Source of the DNA: Adiantum capillus-veneris
Lineage: Eukaryota > Streptophyta > Polypodiopsida > Polypodiales > Pteridaceae
Direction: 5' to 3'
DNA length: 64,000 nucleotides
NCBI GenBank assembly: GCA_014529385.2
Contig: CM043955.1
Coordinates: 136,348,108 to 136,412,107, forward strand
Positions 45,151 through 55,340 of the stretch are shown here, one piece after another. Position numbers and translations under genes: made by a program. The notes beneath the pieces were generated by a model, which saw nothing but the letters and a program-made list of their open reading frames with translations, was not told the origin of the DNA and did no database searches. Every line of letters starts with the position of its first letter. Position 1 is the first letter of the stretch.

Positions 45151-46909
45151 CACTTTATGTACCCTAGGATCAAGAAGAATCTTTTGTATGTTTCTGCACT
45201 TGCTAGACTTGGTCTTGTAGTCAAATTTGTAGATGACAGATGTACTGTACATAACTCAATTTTGGTGACAAAATTGTTGTATCTGGCATTTTATGACGTG
45301 GGCTGTATAAACTCACTTTTATGACAAGTGTAGGTAGAAATTTGCAAAAGCAGTTGTGGATTCAAAGGCTATTTCAGATGCAAAACTTTGGCATGCACGT
45401 TTTGGTCATCCGAATTTTGCCAGTTTGTTGCGCTTGCAGAAATCTGATATGGTTGCTTCTTTGCTACCTCTTGAAGCACCTGTCAAACATGTTTGTGAAG
45501 GCTGTATTTTGGGTAAGTTGCAGCGTTCAAAGTTTCCAAAGGATGGTTCAGTTAGGGCCACATGCAGTTCAGCTTGTGCATAGTGATGTTTGTGGGCCCA
45601 TGCAAACTCCGTCCTTGGAAAATTACCTTTACTAGATGACATCATTGATGATTACTCTAGGCATGCATGGGTGTATGCGATTAAAGCAAAGTCCAAAGTT
45701 TTTATGTGCTTCAATTTTTTTTTGGCTATGGCTAAAAATGTCTCGAAATGTACTATGGGCACCCTCCGTTTCGATCGAGAAGGGGAGTATATATCTCATG
45801 GATTTAATAAATTTTTGGCTAGTAGTGGTATAAAAATCCAATGTACAGTGCCTTATACGCCTCAGAAAAATGGTGTTGCTGAGACGAAAAACAGGTCACT
45901 TACGTAAATGGCACAATGTATGGTCAAAAGTCAAGCTTTGCCGCATTTATTTTGGCTTGAGGCCATCATGTGTGCCACTTATGTACTTAAAAAGTGTCCT
46001 ACAAAAGCTTTCCATGGATGCAAGTGAGGGTTACCTTCTCAACTATGGTTTTCAAAGTGTCAACTCACAGGACATTTCTGACACTTTGTTGCCTCTTTTT
46101 AGTAGTGGAAGTTCGAATGTAAATTCCAATGAGGCAAATGTACAGCCTATGGGGGTTTCTGAAAATGTTACAGATCAGATTACTACTGATGCAAATGTAC
46201 GTGATGTACTTGATGAGGAAAGGGCTAAAAATGAGCAGGCTAGAGGTATGCCTAATGGATGGTGCATACTTTGCGTGACAGTAAATTGGATGCACCTTTT
46301 TCTAGTCATACTCGTTCAGGTTCTCACCATGCATCTTATGCATCAGATTGTTATGCTTTGGCTGTGTCTAGCTTAAATGATGTTGAGGAACCCCTATTTT
46401 TAATGAAGCACATAATTTAGAAAATTGAATGGCTGCCATGCACTCAAAATATGATGCACTTATAGAAAATGACACATGGAATTTATGTGCTTTGCCTCCT
46501 AGCAAAAAGGTCATTGGTACGAAGTGGGTTTACAAGTTGAAATGCAAGCCGGATGGTGAGATTGATCGCTATAAGGCTCAACTTGTTGCAAAGGGTTATG
46601 CACATCCAAAAGGCATAGATTATGAAGAGACTTTTGCTCCCACTTGTCGTATGACTACAATGCATTTTCTATGTGCATTGGTAGCTCATTTTGGTTGGAA
46701 TGTGCATCAATCAGACATTGTTACTGCTTTCTTGAATGGTGACATATTTGAGGAAGTTTATGTAACATAGCCTCGCAATTTTGTCAAGAAAGGACAAGAG
46801 GATAAGGTGTGCAATTGTAACAAAGATTATATGGATTGAACAAATCTCCTTGTGCTTGGTATGAGAAGATTGACACTCATTTGGTCAAACGAGGCTTTCG
46901 TAACAGTCC
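45151..46909 (+). pseudogene. copia B2: pre-integrase, integrase and start of RT
   Basis: Plus-strand blocks: TLYVPRIKKNLLYVSALARLG; LWHARFGHPNFASLLRLQKSDMVA with HVCEGCILGKL (the zinc-binding pre-integrase domain); YSRHAWVYAIKAKSK; EYISHGFNKFLASSGI; and TPQKNGVAETKNRSLT with the catalytic Glu. A deletion near 46012-46050 removes the segment that B1 keeps at 31190-31440. The RT begins WMAAMHSKYDALIENDTWNLC, KWVYKLKCKPDGEIDRYKAQLVAKG, and ends at AFLNGDIFEEVYVT with a stop at 46768. The copia match ends at 46909 where gag DNA on the other strand begins. Confidence 0.88.
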
Positions 46910-48397
46910 AAATGAGGTCCATGGCGTGTTTATTGGCATTGGGCTTGGCGCATAGGAAGCCCTTGGGTTCCACGTTGGGTACGATGTTGTGCCATGTGGT
47001 GGTCCATAGTTCATATGTGTGGCCCTAGGCATAGCAGACATCGGATGTGACATGCTAATGCTAGCCGGTATAGTCCTATGGAAATAAGAACTTGGGTGTT
47101 GTGGTTGTGGAGCATAGGTAGTTGAAACAATGGGAGGAGTAGGGACTACATGAGTACGAGGACCCATGGGTGTATACGATTGGTACACACTTGTAGGTAC
47201 TATTGCAGGCATTGAGCTACCATGCAACGGTGCTTTACTAACAAATGAGGTCCATGGCGTGTTTCTTGGCATGCCCATCATTGGGGTAGGCATGGTAGCT
47301 AAACTTGGAAAGGTAAAGCTATCACTTGTGGGCTCAGATTGCACTGAGACCCCTGGAGAAACAACATATGGAGGATCCATCGGACTTACCGAGGGAGTCT
47401 CCATTTGCAATAAGGTCGGTTGTTTAGCCTTTCTTGTATCCAAGAATCTCATGAGACCCGTTGAAGGCATGTTGATCCCCTTGTTCTGTCTCTCTAACTC
47501 AATGACCCTATGGATGACCTCACAAACTCTTTGTTGTTGATCCTCCACACTAGTAGCACCCATTGTGGATTGTAGGACATCTAACCAGCCCACGTGATAG
47601 GTGTGACCTGTGTATAGGTCGGTCAGAGTTTCCGTTTGTAGTTCATACTCCGTGTTCTCATTTAAGAACGCTCCATCTAGGATTGAGGTGCTAGGGGTGT
47701 CCTTTGAACCGGATGCAATGTGGATTTCTAAAGGTTGGCCCTTAGCGGTTGCTAAGTCAGGAGCACTCGATTTCTCTCTTAGCAAGGATATTGACATAGG
47801 GGCTTTCGCTTTTAAATCTCTTCATTGCTCCGCCTTGCGTAAGCTCTCGATTTCCTTTTCCCTTGCTGTAAGGATATATCGCTCAACCTCTTGCACTCCG
47901 GCAAGGCTTCTACCATCGGGTAATATGACCTCGGAGGGAAATAACTCTGAAGAGTCAGGAGGTGCAGTGAATGAAGTATTCACATGCACATTATCTAAGG
48001 GTATAGGGTCTATGTTGGTCATGAATGGAGAATTTACTTCTCCACCCCCCTCATTTACATCATTAGCTCCATGTTCGGAGCGAGTCGCTCTACTAAAGGT
48101 TTCCTTCAAGCGGCTAAGCACGCTTGGCCCGGACCATGGGCCCATGGCATGCATGTCTTGGCTTGAGTTATCAGGATTAGGCATTGGGAAACCCTCCATG
48201 ATGTTGTAGTAAGAGGAAGAGTCACTATCCGCTATGTTCGGGTCTTGGTTTGTACTACCTTGGGTCCTCGCCGAGGGCCCAGAACCTAAAGTAGGTGGAT
48301 ATTGAGAACTCGCGTAAGTCAAAATTCTCTCTAGTTGCTCTGTCTCTAGAACACAACCAGAGCGCAGATGCATGTGCCTTTGGCTCCCTATAAGCAT
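46910..48397 (-). pseudogene. gag: gag N-terminal arm, second copy in A3 (truncated)
   Basis: Two open pieces: 47822-48397 (MHLRSGCVLETEQLERILTYASSQ..) and 46877-47797 (MSISLLREKSSAPDLATAKG..). They are separated by a stop at about 47819. They parallel 42330-43796, with many small differences. The frame ends at PMPI, then an out-of-place NTPWTSF encoded by a 22-bp filler, then copia antisense. The Ser/Pro/Met-rich arm has no catalytic motif. Capsid and zinc knuckles are missing. Confidence 0.8.
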
Positions 48398-48399
48398 CG

Positions 48400-48730
48400 G
48401 CGAATAACCTCGAAGGTTAACCGTTTACTTTTTTAAGCGTCCATTTTCACTCGTGTTTTTTTATGTTTTTTAATATTTCTGAATGATCGATTTTTTTTAT
48501 TAAAGTGTGTGATAGCTCAAAATGAGCGTATCACTCAGAGGGTCGTGGTGTGCTTTACAACACAATTTTCGGGCATTTGAAGTTCCGTTGGTCCTCAAAA
48601 AATCGATTTTTAGCTATGTGTGAAGCTAAAATTCGTAATTTTAAAGGGTGATAGATGCCTAAGCCTGAGCGTGAGCTTGGTCTTGGGTCTAGTCTTGGGT
48701 CTGGGAGATATTCCCGATCCCGGTCCTACC

Positions 48731-48764
<34 letters not shown>

Positions 48765-49138
48765 GATTAATATTTTTTAATTAAAAAAAATAAAATAAAG
48801 GATAAGGTCGCCGCGGCCTGCGCGAGAGTACACACACACTCTACCTACCTACTTCCAACTAATACACCTACTGTTACACACTAACACACTCTATTAGCTT
48901 TCACAGATCTACTTCCTACTTACTGTACATTACATTACATAGAACTAACAACCTTAATACTAACACCTCACACAGAGAAAAAACACAGTACCTTTGAAAA
49001 CACCATTAACAAAAAAAATACACAGTATAACACAAACTCCTTCTTCTCAACACACACACCCTCCTTTTTTACCTTTCCTACAATAGCAATTTCACCACAA
49101 AAGAAGCACAGAGTGCCATTCAAGCTTGCTGTATGGAA
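48400..49138 (-). other. A3 outer untranslated leader
   Basis: Close counterpart of 43797-44527. It contains a TA microsatellite (48737-48764) that the inner leader lacks, and the same CCCAAG-type repeats near 48670. No gene. Confidence 0.7.
48737..48764. repeat. (TA)n microsatellite
   Basis: About 14 TA units in the outer leader. The inner leader has a poly-T/AT patch at the same place. Confidence 0.9.
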
Positions 49139-49157
49139 TTCCCCGGCAACGGCGCCA
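49139..49157 (-). other. Primer binding site, outer copy (tRNA-Asp)
   Basis: The minus strand reads TGGCGCCGTTGCCGGGGAA, fully complementary to the plant tRNA-Asp 3' end over at least 17 bases. It is four bases from the LTR at 49162. Confidence 0.92.
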
Positions 49158-49161
49158 AAAA

Positions 49162-49768
49162 TGTGCGCGTATGTAGTGCATGTCAATGCAAGGAACTTGC
49201 CGATACACCGTGTGTGAGCCACAAATGGCTCCAAGCACACAACAAGCCTAAACTAGTAAGCTCAAAGATGGCGTTGGTGTGTCACTCACCGCTCTACGCT
49301 TCCTGTCGTGGAGGATTCCTCGCCGCGAAGAAGAAGGAGCCGCCGCTGCGCCACGCTCAACCGCTTCGCCACCACCGTGCCGCCGTTGCAATGCTCGATC
49401 GCACACACACACACTCTCTCTCTCTCCCTCTCTCTCTCTCTCACGCATACACACACACACACACACACACAAAGAGGTGAAGAAGAAGAAGATGGAGATG
49501 GAGCAAGAGCACTCTTCAATTGCACAAATGAGAGAATGAGTGAATTTTAGGTTTAGTTGACTTTTATATGAGCTCGCCCCATTCACACTTGGGCGCCCAT
49601 GCTTAGCCAACTAATCCCTTGAATGTTCCAGTTAGAGTGCACATCTCATCGGCGATCACTCTTACCCTTTTCCTATTGGACCGACAAGCCCAGTACCTGA
49701 CTCTACCATGTAAATAATACAACATCCGTCGTAGGTGATATGGTGTCCGTGAGCCGTGACGGTTAACA
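49162..49768 (-). repeat. A3 outer 5' LTR, 607 bp
   Basis: On the plus strand starts TGTGCGCG and ends GGTTAACA, followed by ACATT. The minus-strand TATA box is at 49560-49569. It holds a short CA/TC/CA tract at about 49403-49470. It shares variants with the LTR at 31669 as expected for its pair. Confidence 0.95.
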
Positions 49769-51405
49769 ACATTGCATGACAGTAAACTGGATGCACCTTT
49801 GTCTAGTCGTACTCGTTCAGGCTCTCTTCATGCATCTTATGCATCAGATTGTTATGATTTGGCTGTGTCTAGCTTACATGATGTTGAGGAACCTCTCTCT
49901 TTTGATGAAGCACAAAATTCAAAAATTTGGATGGCTGCCATGCAATCAGAATATGATGCACTTATAGAAAATGACACATGGACTTTATGTGACTTTCCTC
50001 TTGTCTAAAAGGCCATTGGTACAAAGTGTGTTTATAAGTTGAAATGCAAGACGAGTTGTGAGGTTGATCGCCATAGATTATGAAGAGACTTTTGCTCCCA
50101 CTTGTCGTATGACTACTGTGTGTTTTCTATGTGCATTGGCAGCTCATTTTGGTTGGGATGTACACCAATTAGACATTGTTACTGCTTTCTTGAATGGTGA
50201 CATATTTGAGGAAGTTTATGTAACGCAGCCTCGTGATTTTGTCATGAGAGGAAAAGAGGACAAAGTGTGCAAATGTAAGAAGGCTTTGTATGGGTAGAAG
50301 CAATGTCCTCGTGCTTGGTATTGAGAAAGCTGACACTCATTTGGTCAAACAAGGCTTTTGTGATAGTTCAACAAAAAGCACATTGTATGTAAAGCGTGAG
50401 GGAGATGTAATTCTTATTGTGGTTCTTTATGTAGATGATTTTTTGATCACTGGACCAAATGAGAGACATAACCAAATGAGAGACATATTACTGAATTTAA
50501 TGCTGATTTGAATGCTACTTCCAAGATGAAAGATTTGGGGTTATTGCATCATTACTTGGGTATACAGTTTAAGTAGTGTAATGGTGGTCTTGCCTTGTGT
50601 CAGAAAAGTTACATAGAGACATTGCTATGTAAGTTTGGATTGGAGGATTGCAAACCTATTGCCACTCCCATGGAAACCGGTTTAAGAATTGAGTCTTCAT
50701 GATCCTGGTAATCCTACAGATGTCACTCTTTACCAAACTGCTGTTGGATGCCTCATTTATGTATGCAACACGAGTTTAAATATTCAGTTTGCAGTCTCAT
50801 AGGTCAACAGATTTATGCATAGCCCAGGGTCTAAGCATTGGCAGGCTGTCAAGAGGATTTTTCACTACCTTAGTGGCACTTTACATCTTGGCTTGTTTTA
50901 TCCCAAGAAGGGGGGATCATTGCCGCCAGACTTACATGCTTTTCCGGACTCAGATTGGGCTGGCTGTTTTGACACGTGAGTGTCCACAAGTGGTTTTTGT
51001 TTCATGCTTGGAAGTTCATGTATATCATGGTTGAGCAAGAAGCAACCTACTGTGGCCACTTCTAGTTGTGAGGCTAAGTACAGGGCAGTCTTCGCAGCTA
51101 CGGTTGAGTGTGTATGGCTCAGATGCCTTATGGATTATTTGGGTGTTGGACAGGACACTGCCAACAGTATCTACACTGACAGTCAGAGCACATTGGCAGT
51201 TGTGAGAAACCCAATTTTTCATGCTCGCACAAAGCACATTGAGGTGCATTAACACTATGTCAGGGAGAGGCTCTCATCAGGAGAGATCAGCTTGGCTTAT
51301 GTGCCAACACAGGACAACCTTATAGATCTTGTCACAAAGGCATTGTCTTGTGAGAAGCCCAAAGCTTTCCTCAAAGCTTTGGGCTTACTCCCCTTTATGG
51401 ACTGA
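49769..51405 (+). pseudogene. copia B1, right part: RT and RNase H
   Basis: Begins with ACATT and HDSKLDAPLSSRTRSGSLHASYASD, continuing the protein interrupted at 31668. RT: WMAAMQSEYDALIENDTWTLC, DYEETFAPTCRM, VHQLDIVTAFLNGDIFEEVYV, VVLYVDDFLITG (catalytic YVDD intact) and MKDLGLLHHYLGIQF. RNase H: CSWLSKKQPTVATSSCEAKYRAV, IYTDSQSTLAVVRNPIFHARTKHIEVH, and the tail YVPTQDNLIDLVTKAL..ALGLLPFMD with a TGA at 51403-51405. At least eight frame breaks. A deletion near 50070 removes part of the RT. Confidence 0.9.
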
Positions 51406-51470
51406 TCATGTCCTCAGGGCATGGCACTTCCCTTTACTCATGTGCCAACTCTCGTTCACCGCATCACTCT

Positions 51471-51481
51471 AGGGGAGGATT
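51471..51481 (+). other. Polypurine tract of copia B1
   Basis: AGGGGAGGATT lies 66 bases after the polyprotein stop and directly before TGTTATATATAC, the expected copia PPT-LTR boundary. Confidence 0.8.
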
Positions 51482-51850
51482 TGTTATATATACATGTGGT
51501 AGTGATGTGTGTGAATGCACTAGGACCGCCGTGGCATTTTTTCCCTCTTTAGGAGGTTTTTTTCCCATGCATTGTATATATGCCCATCACTCTAGGGCTA
51601 ACTATCTTTTCATTGCATACTAAGTAATACACTCTCTATTGTGTGCCTTGAGCTTCCTTCATCTTCTACAAGCTGTGTGTGTTTTCCTGCAACCCTAATT
51701 GTTGGCTAACTATCTTTTCATTCCACACTAAGTAATACACTCTCTATTGTGTGCCTTGAAATTCCTTCGTCTTCTTCAAGCTGTGTGTGTTTTCATGAAA
51801 CCCTAATTCCAGCTTGTACCGGTGTCAATAGATCAAGTGCTGACCGTCTT
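51482..51850 (+). repeat. copia B1 3' LTR (right end approximate)
   Basis: Starts TGTTATATATACATGTGG after the PPT. It contains a TATA-like TGTATATATGCC near 51574 and two tandem 108-bp units (51596-51703, 51704-51811), each ending in CAACCCTAATT or AAACCCTAATT. No 5' LTR is present to fix the end. Confidence 0.65.
51596..51811 (+). repeat. Two tandem 108-bp units in the B1 LTR
   Basis: Both units start GGCTAACTATCTTTTCATT and contain TAAGTAATACACTCTCTATT and CAAGCTGTGTGTGTTTTC. They differ at roughly ten positions, so the duplication is not very recent. Confidence 0.9.
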
Positions 51851-51993
51851 GGAAAAATCAGCCCCTGTGGCACAAGAAGTGGTTTGAAATTTGGCCACAG
51901 GATGAGACAATGTACTGAAATGCACCTCAACACCTCATGATCAACTCAACCTACTGTCCAATTCCAAGACGGAGATCCTAGGACAGCTACTAC

Positions 51994-52221
51994 TTTGGGG
52001 GGGTCACAATGTAAAAATTTTTATATGTCGTGCATGTTCAAGGACTATTTATAAAACCCTTCTGTAAAATATACCCTTTTCCTATTCAATATGTAAATTT
52101 TTTTCTCAGTTTCTTTTACAATACCCTTTTGTATGTGAAATTGTGAGGAAAAATAAAATTTAATAATCCCTTCTGATGTCCTCACGTGATAGTCACATAA
52201 TTTTTAAGTGACCCCCCCAAA
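51994..52221. mobile_element. MITE with 8-bp duplication (hAT-like), 228 bp
   Basis: Terminal inverted repeats TTTGGGGGGGTCAC (51994-52007) and its complement (52208-52221). They are flanked by GCTACTAC on both sides (51986-51993 and 52222-52229). An 8-bp perfect duplication is the hAT superfamily signature. There is no coding capacity. The interior is AT-rich, with tracts such as AAAATTTTTATATG. Confidence 0.88.
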
Positions 52222-52229
52222 GCTACTAC

Positions 52230-52854
52230 AATTGGAAACTCCAAAAACCATCAATGGTCAACTACCTAGTTTTATCAAAGCTTATGAGGAACTCTAGGCC
52301 AACCAAATCCTACATGGTACATACTTTAGAGGTAGTAATCACACAGATGAGGGATTTCCTAGACCTTACATGCTAAATGCTGGTGAAAATAGCCAAATTC
52401 ATGATAACCTGCATTACCGCATTTGAGACATTGAAGCATCAGAGCTATATTGCCTATCAAAGTGCAATTATGAATAATCTCTTAAAAGATTTAGCAGTCT
52501 AAGCAGTATAGTGGCAAGGGCAAAAAAATTCAGAAACATCACCAATACCTTCAAGAAGCGTACCTTCGACTACTGAAGATGAAGTGCAGCTCAACATGAA
52601 GACCAAGTGCTGATCAAACTGAAGACAAAGCTTGCATGAGGTCGTGCAATGGCTAGGAAGGGGGGAATGTTAGAAAATGGACCAGATGGGCACCCTCCTA
52701 GTCGGCCACCTCATCATAAAGCCACCAAATCTGTACTCCCTTTATTTTTAAAGGAAAATCCTCAAAGAAGAGCACAAAGGAGGAGAAAAAAGAAGGGGGA
52801 AAACGACAAACAATAAGCTCTCTCTCCAACACCTGCCTGCAATGGCTACCATGA
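52230..52854 (+). other. Unassigned region with a PPT/LTR-like boundary
   Basis: AGGAAGGGGGGAA at 52655-52667 followed by TGTTAGAAAATGG at 52668 resembles a polypurine tract and the start of an LTR, which would be cut at about 52854 by copy A4. No coding match was recognised upstream. The MITE at 51994 may lie in the same older element. Confidence 0.4.
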
Positions 52855-52860
52855 GATTAT

Positions 52861-53233
52861 ATGGGGGCATGTGATGCTCATCGAAAGTTGGTAGATAATT
52901 GGGGTGAATACCTTCAAAGTGTCATGTGGTGTAGTCCACAATCCATTGACATCGCACAGCTAGAAGCTACAGAGAAGCCAAAGTTGAGCCGTATTGTAAG
53001 GAGACGACAAAATCAAGAGCTGTGTCAACAACAAAAGGAAGAGAAAGACAAATCACGTCCACATAACAACAAGACCCCACAAAATTACATCCTACACCTG
53101 ATCATTTCAAATCTTACATGATGGAGGAGCGTAAGGTTGTGTATACAAAGGCTTAATGAACACCTATCGATGGAAGCAATGAAGTCTATGATGGTCCAGT
53201 GATAGTTAAGGAAATAGAGTTAGCAGACCCAGA
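52861..53233 (+). pseudogene. Protease-to-RT linker (A4)
   Basis: Reads GACDAHRKLVDNWGEYLQSVMWCSPQSIDIAQLEATEKPKLSRIVRRR, matching A1 21006-21203. It then gives a Gln/Lys-rich stretch and, after stops, the EIELADP linker at about 53210-53230, which is split by the MITE. The protease itself is missing. Confidence 0.75.
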
Positions 53234-53685
53234 CATTATGAAGAAAATGGGGTGTAGGAGGGCCTCTTTATTTTCCATGAGCTTATGGAGGTGATTAACA
53301 TTTTGACAAATAGGTGTACACCATGTGTGCAAGAATGGTGGGTGTGTAAGAGATGTGTAAGAGTGGTCAACAGATGCACTTTTTCCCCCAAAAAGGAGGT
53401 AGAAAATTTTATGATTTTTGGACTTCCATAACTTCCACATATGATATCCGATTTCAGCAGAGATCATAGATAAATAATCTACACGTCAAGCTCTTTCCAT
53501 AGATATGCTACATGATATGGTTTTACCTGCTAGATTTTAAATTCCATTTTGGGGGGAATTTTGAATTCAAAACTAGCCGTTTTGCATGTTTGAATTTAAA
53601 AGATATCCTTTGATTACTTTCTTAATACTAAAGGTTTGACTTCCTTAAATTTCCAAATAAAGAGGCCCTCCTAGACTTCCTAATG
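53234..53685. mobile_element. MITE inserted in A4, about 452 bp
   Basis: Inverted ends: TAGGAGGGCCTCTTTATT at 53255-53272 and its complement at 53656-53673. Both extend outward as CATTATGAAG (53234-53243) and CTTCCTAATG (53676-53685) with a small indel. A1 and A3 have continuous coding sequence at this site. The target duplication is not clear, so the superfamily is not assigned. No protein coded. Confidence 0.8.
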
Positions 53686-53689
53686 TGAG

Positions 53690-54545
53690 GAGTCCAAACC
53701 TGTTTTCATTGCCCAAGATCTGACAAAGACTGAGGAATATATACTTAAAGAGATTCTAAAGGAATTCAAGGATATATTTACTTGGACATGTCATGATATG
53801 AAGGGTGTTCCACCCTTCCATGGTGCAACACACAATTCCCAAGAATAGCATGGCTAAACCAGTCCAACAACGACCCTACCCAATGAATCCTAAGTATGCA
53901 AAAATTGTTCAAGAAGAGATTGGAAAGCTTGTCAAATGTGGATTCATATACCCTATTGAGCACTCAGAATGGGTGTCTCCAATAGTTATTGTGCCAAAAA
54001 ATAATGGGAAACTGAAAGTGTGCGTGGATCTCAAGAAGGGCAATGCTGCCACTAGGAGAGACCATTGCCCCTTGCCACATTCAGAACGTGTGCTTGAAAG
54101 AGTTGCAGGGAAGGAAGCTTATATCTTTTTAGATGGGTACTCTGGCTACAATCAAATCAGAATTGCACTAGAGACCAAGCTAGAATTGCTTTTATAACCA
54201 AATTTGGAGTGTTCGCATTTCGTGTTATGGCTTTTGGCTTAACCAATGCCCATGCTACCTTCCAAAGATTAATTAACACTGCTTTTAGAGAATATTTGAG
54301 GGAGTTTTGCGAAGCTTCCTTAGATGCACTTTGTGTTTATTTATCTTGGAAAGAAAATCTATCATGTTTACAAAAGGTGTGTGAAAAGTGAAGATTGTAT
54401 CACATCTCATTAAACCCTTTCAAATGCCAAATTTGGGTTAAACACTAAGTCATTTTAGGGCATATAGTGTCCAAAAATGGGATTTTCACAGATGAGAGGA
54501 AATAAAATCCATTTTCAATTTTCCACCACCTACAAACTATAAAGG
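53690..54545 (+). pseudogene. reverse transcriptase (A4), catalytic Asp lost
   Basis: Blocks: VQHTIPKNSMAKPVQQRPYPMNPKYAKIVQEEIGKLV, SEWVSPIVIVPKNNGKLKVCVDLKKGN, RVAGKEAYIFLDGYSGYNQI, AFGLTNAHATFQ, and SLDALCVYLSW where other copies have FLDDLCVYSSW. The second catalytic aspartate is Ala, so the enzyme would be dead. A frameshift near 54190 and stops near 54390-54520 are also present. Confidence 0.9.
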
Positions 54546-55340
54546 AGTTAAAAGGTTCATGGCCATGCTGGTTATTATAGACGGTTTATTTTAAACTTTA
54601 CCGAGATAACTTGCCCATTGTACAAGATTCTTATTAAGTTCCACTGGACCGTGGAGTGTGACCATGCTTACGAGTTATTAGAAAAGACCTTAACAAGTGC
54701 TCCCATTCTACGAGTGCCCAATTGGAATGTCAATTTCCATGTGCATATTGATGCCTCAAACTTTGCTATTGGGTGTGTTCTAGCTCAATGAGGACTTTAC
54801 CTAGATAGCTCGCCCATTGTACAAGCTTCTTATAAGTTCCACTGGACCGTGGAGTGTGACCATGCTTACGAGTTATTAGAAAAGACCTTAACAAGTGCTC
54901 CCATTCTACTAGTGCCCAATTGGAATGTAAATTTCCATGTGCATATTGATGCCTCAAACTTTGCTATTGGGTGTGTTCTAGCTCAACGAGGAGAACATAA
55001 ATTGGAACACACCATTAGCTTTGCAAGTTGTCAATCAAATGATTCTGAGAGAAACTATTCCACTACAGAGTGGAAAGGTTTAGCTATAATTTACGCGGTG
55101 AAGAAATTTTACTACTACGTTCTTGCCAACAAATTTTTTTTCTATGTGGATCATCAAGAATTGTTGTATCTACTAAATAAACCTTGTTCCATGGGAAGAA
55201 TTACACGGTGGTTGTTAATTATTCTTGAGTTTGAATTTACCATTGTGGTGAGAACCGATAAAAGACATGTCATGGCGGATCATTTGTCTCACATACCCAA
55301 TGGTGAAGCCCCTACTGGAATTGATGATGAATTGCCTGAT
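54546..55340 (+). pseudogene. RNase H (A4) with tandem duplication
   Basis: The thumb and first RNase H block (ECDHAYELLEKTLTSAPILLVPNWNVNFHVHIDASNFAIGCVLAQ) are present twice in tandem, offset 199 bp. The second copy runs on through YSTTEWKGLAIIYAVKKF (the usual ER changed to WK), FYVDHQELLYLLNKP and MADHLSHIPNGEAP. 199 is not a multiple of three, so the duplication breaks the frame. Acidic residues of the second copy are mostly retained. Confidence 0.9.

Larger units (their letters stand above)
31669..49768 (-). mobile_element. A3: composite family-A insertion with three LTRs
   Basis: The outer LTRs (31669-32316 and 49162-49768) are flanked by ACATT on both sides and interrupt copia B1. 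Reading the minus strand from the right: 5' LTR, primer site, leader, truncated gag (to 46910), copia B2 in opposite orientation (46909-45151), a second LTR (45150-44551), primer site, leader, then full gag-pol-ORF2-ORF3, PPT and 3' LTR. The middle LTR has no matching duplication. The outer pair also share more variants with each other than with the middle one. The interior appears to have been altered after, or copied into, a single original insertion. Confidence 0.85.

Noticed and set aside
44551-46909. A normal insertion of family A into copia B2 at 45150
   Set aside because: The 5 bases beyond this LTR (CACTT) do not match those before any other family-A LTR here, whereas ACATT pairs the two outer LTRs.
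49139-49157. Possible tRNA-Asp gene
   Set aside because: Only the 3'-terminal bases match and no cloverleaf is present. The position next to the LTR shows it is a primer binding site.
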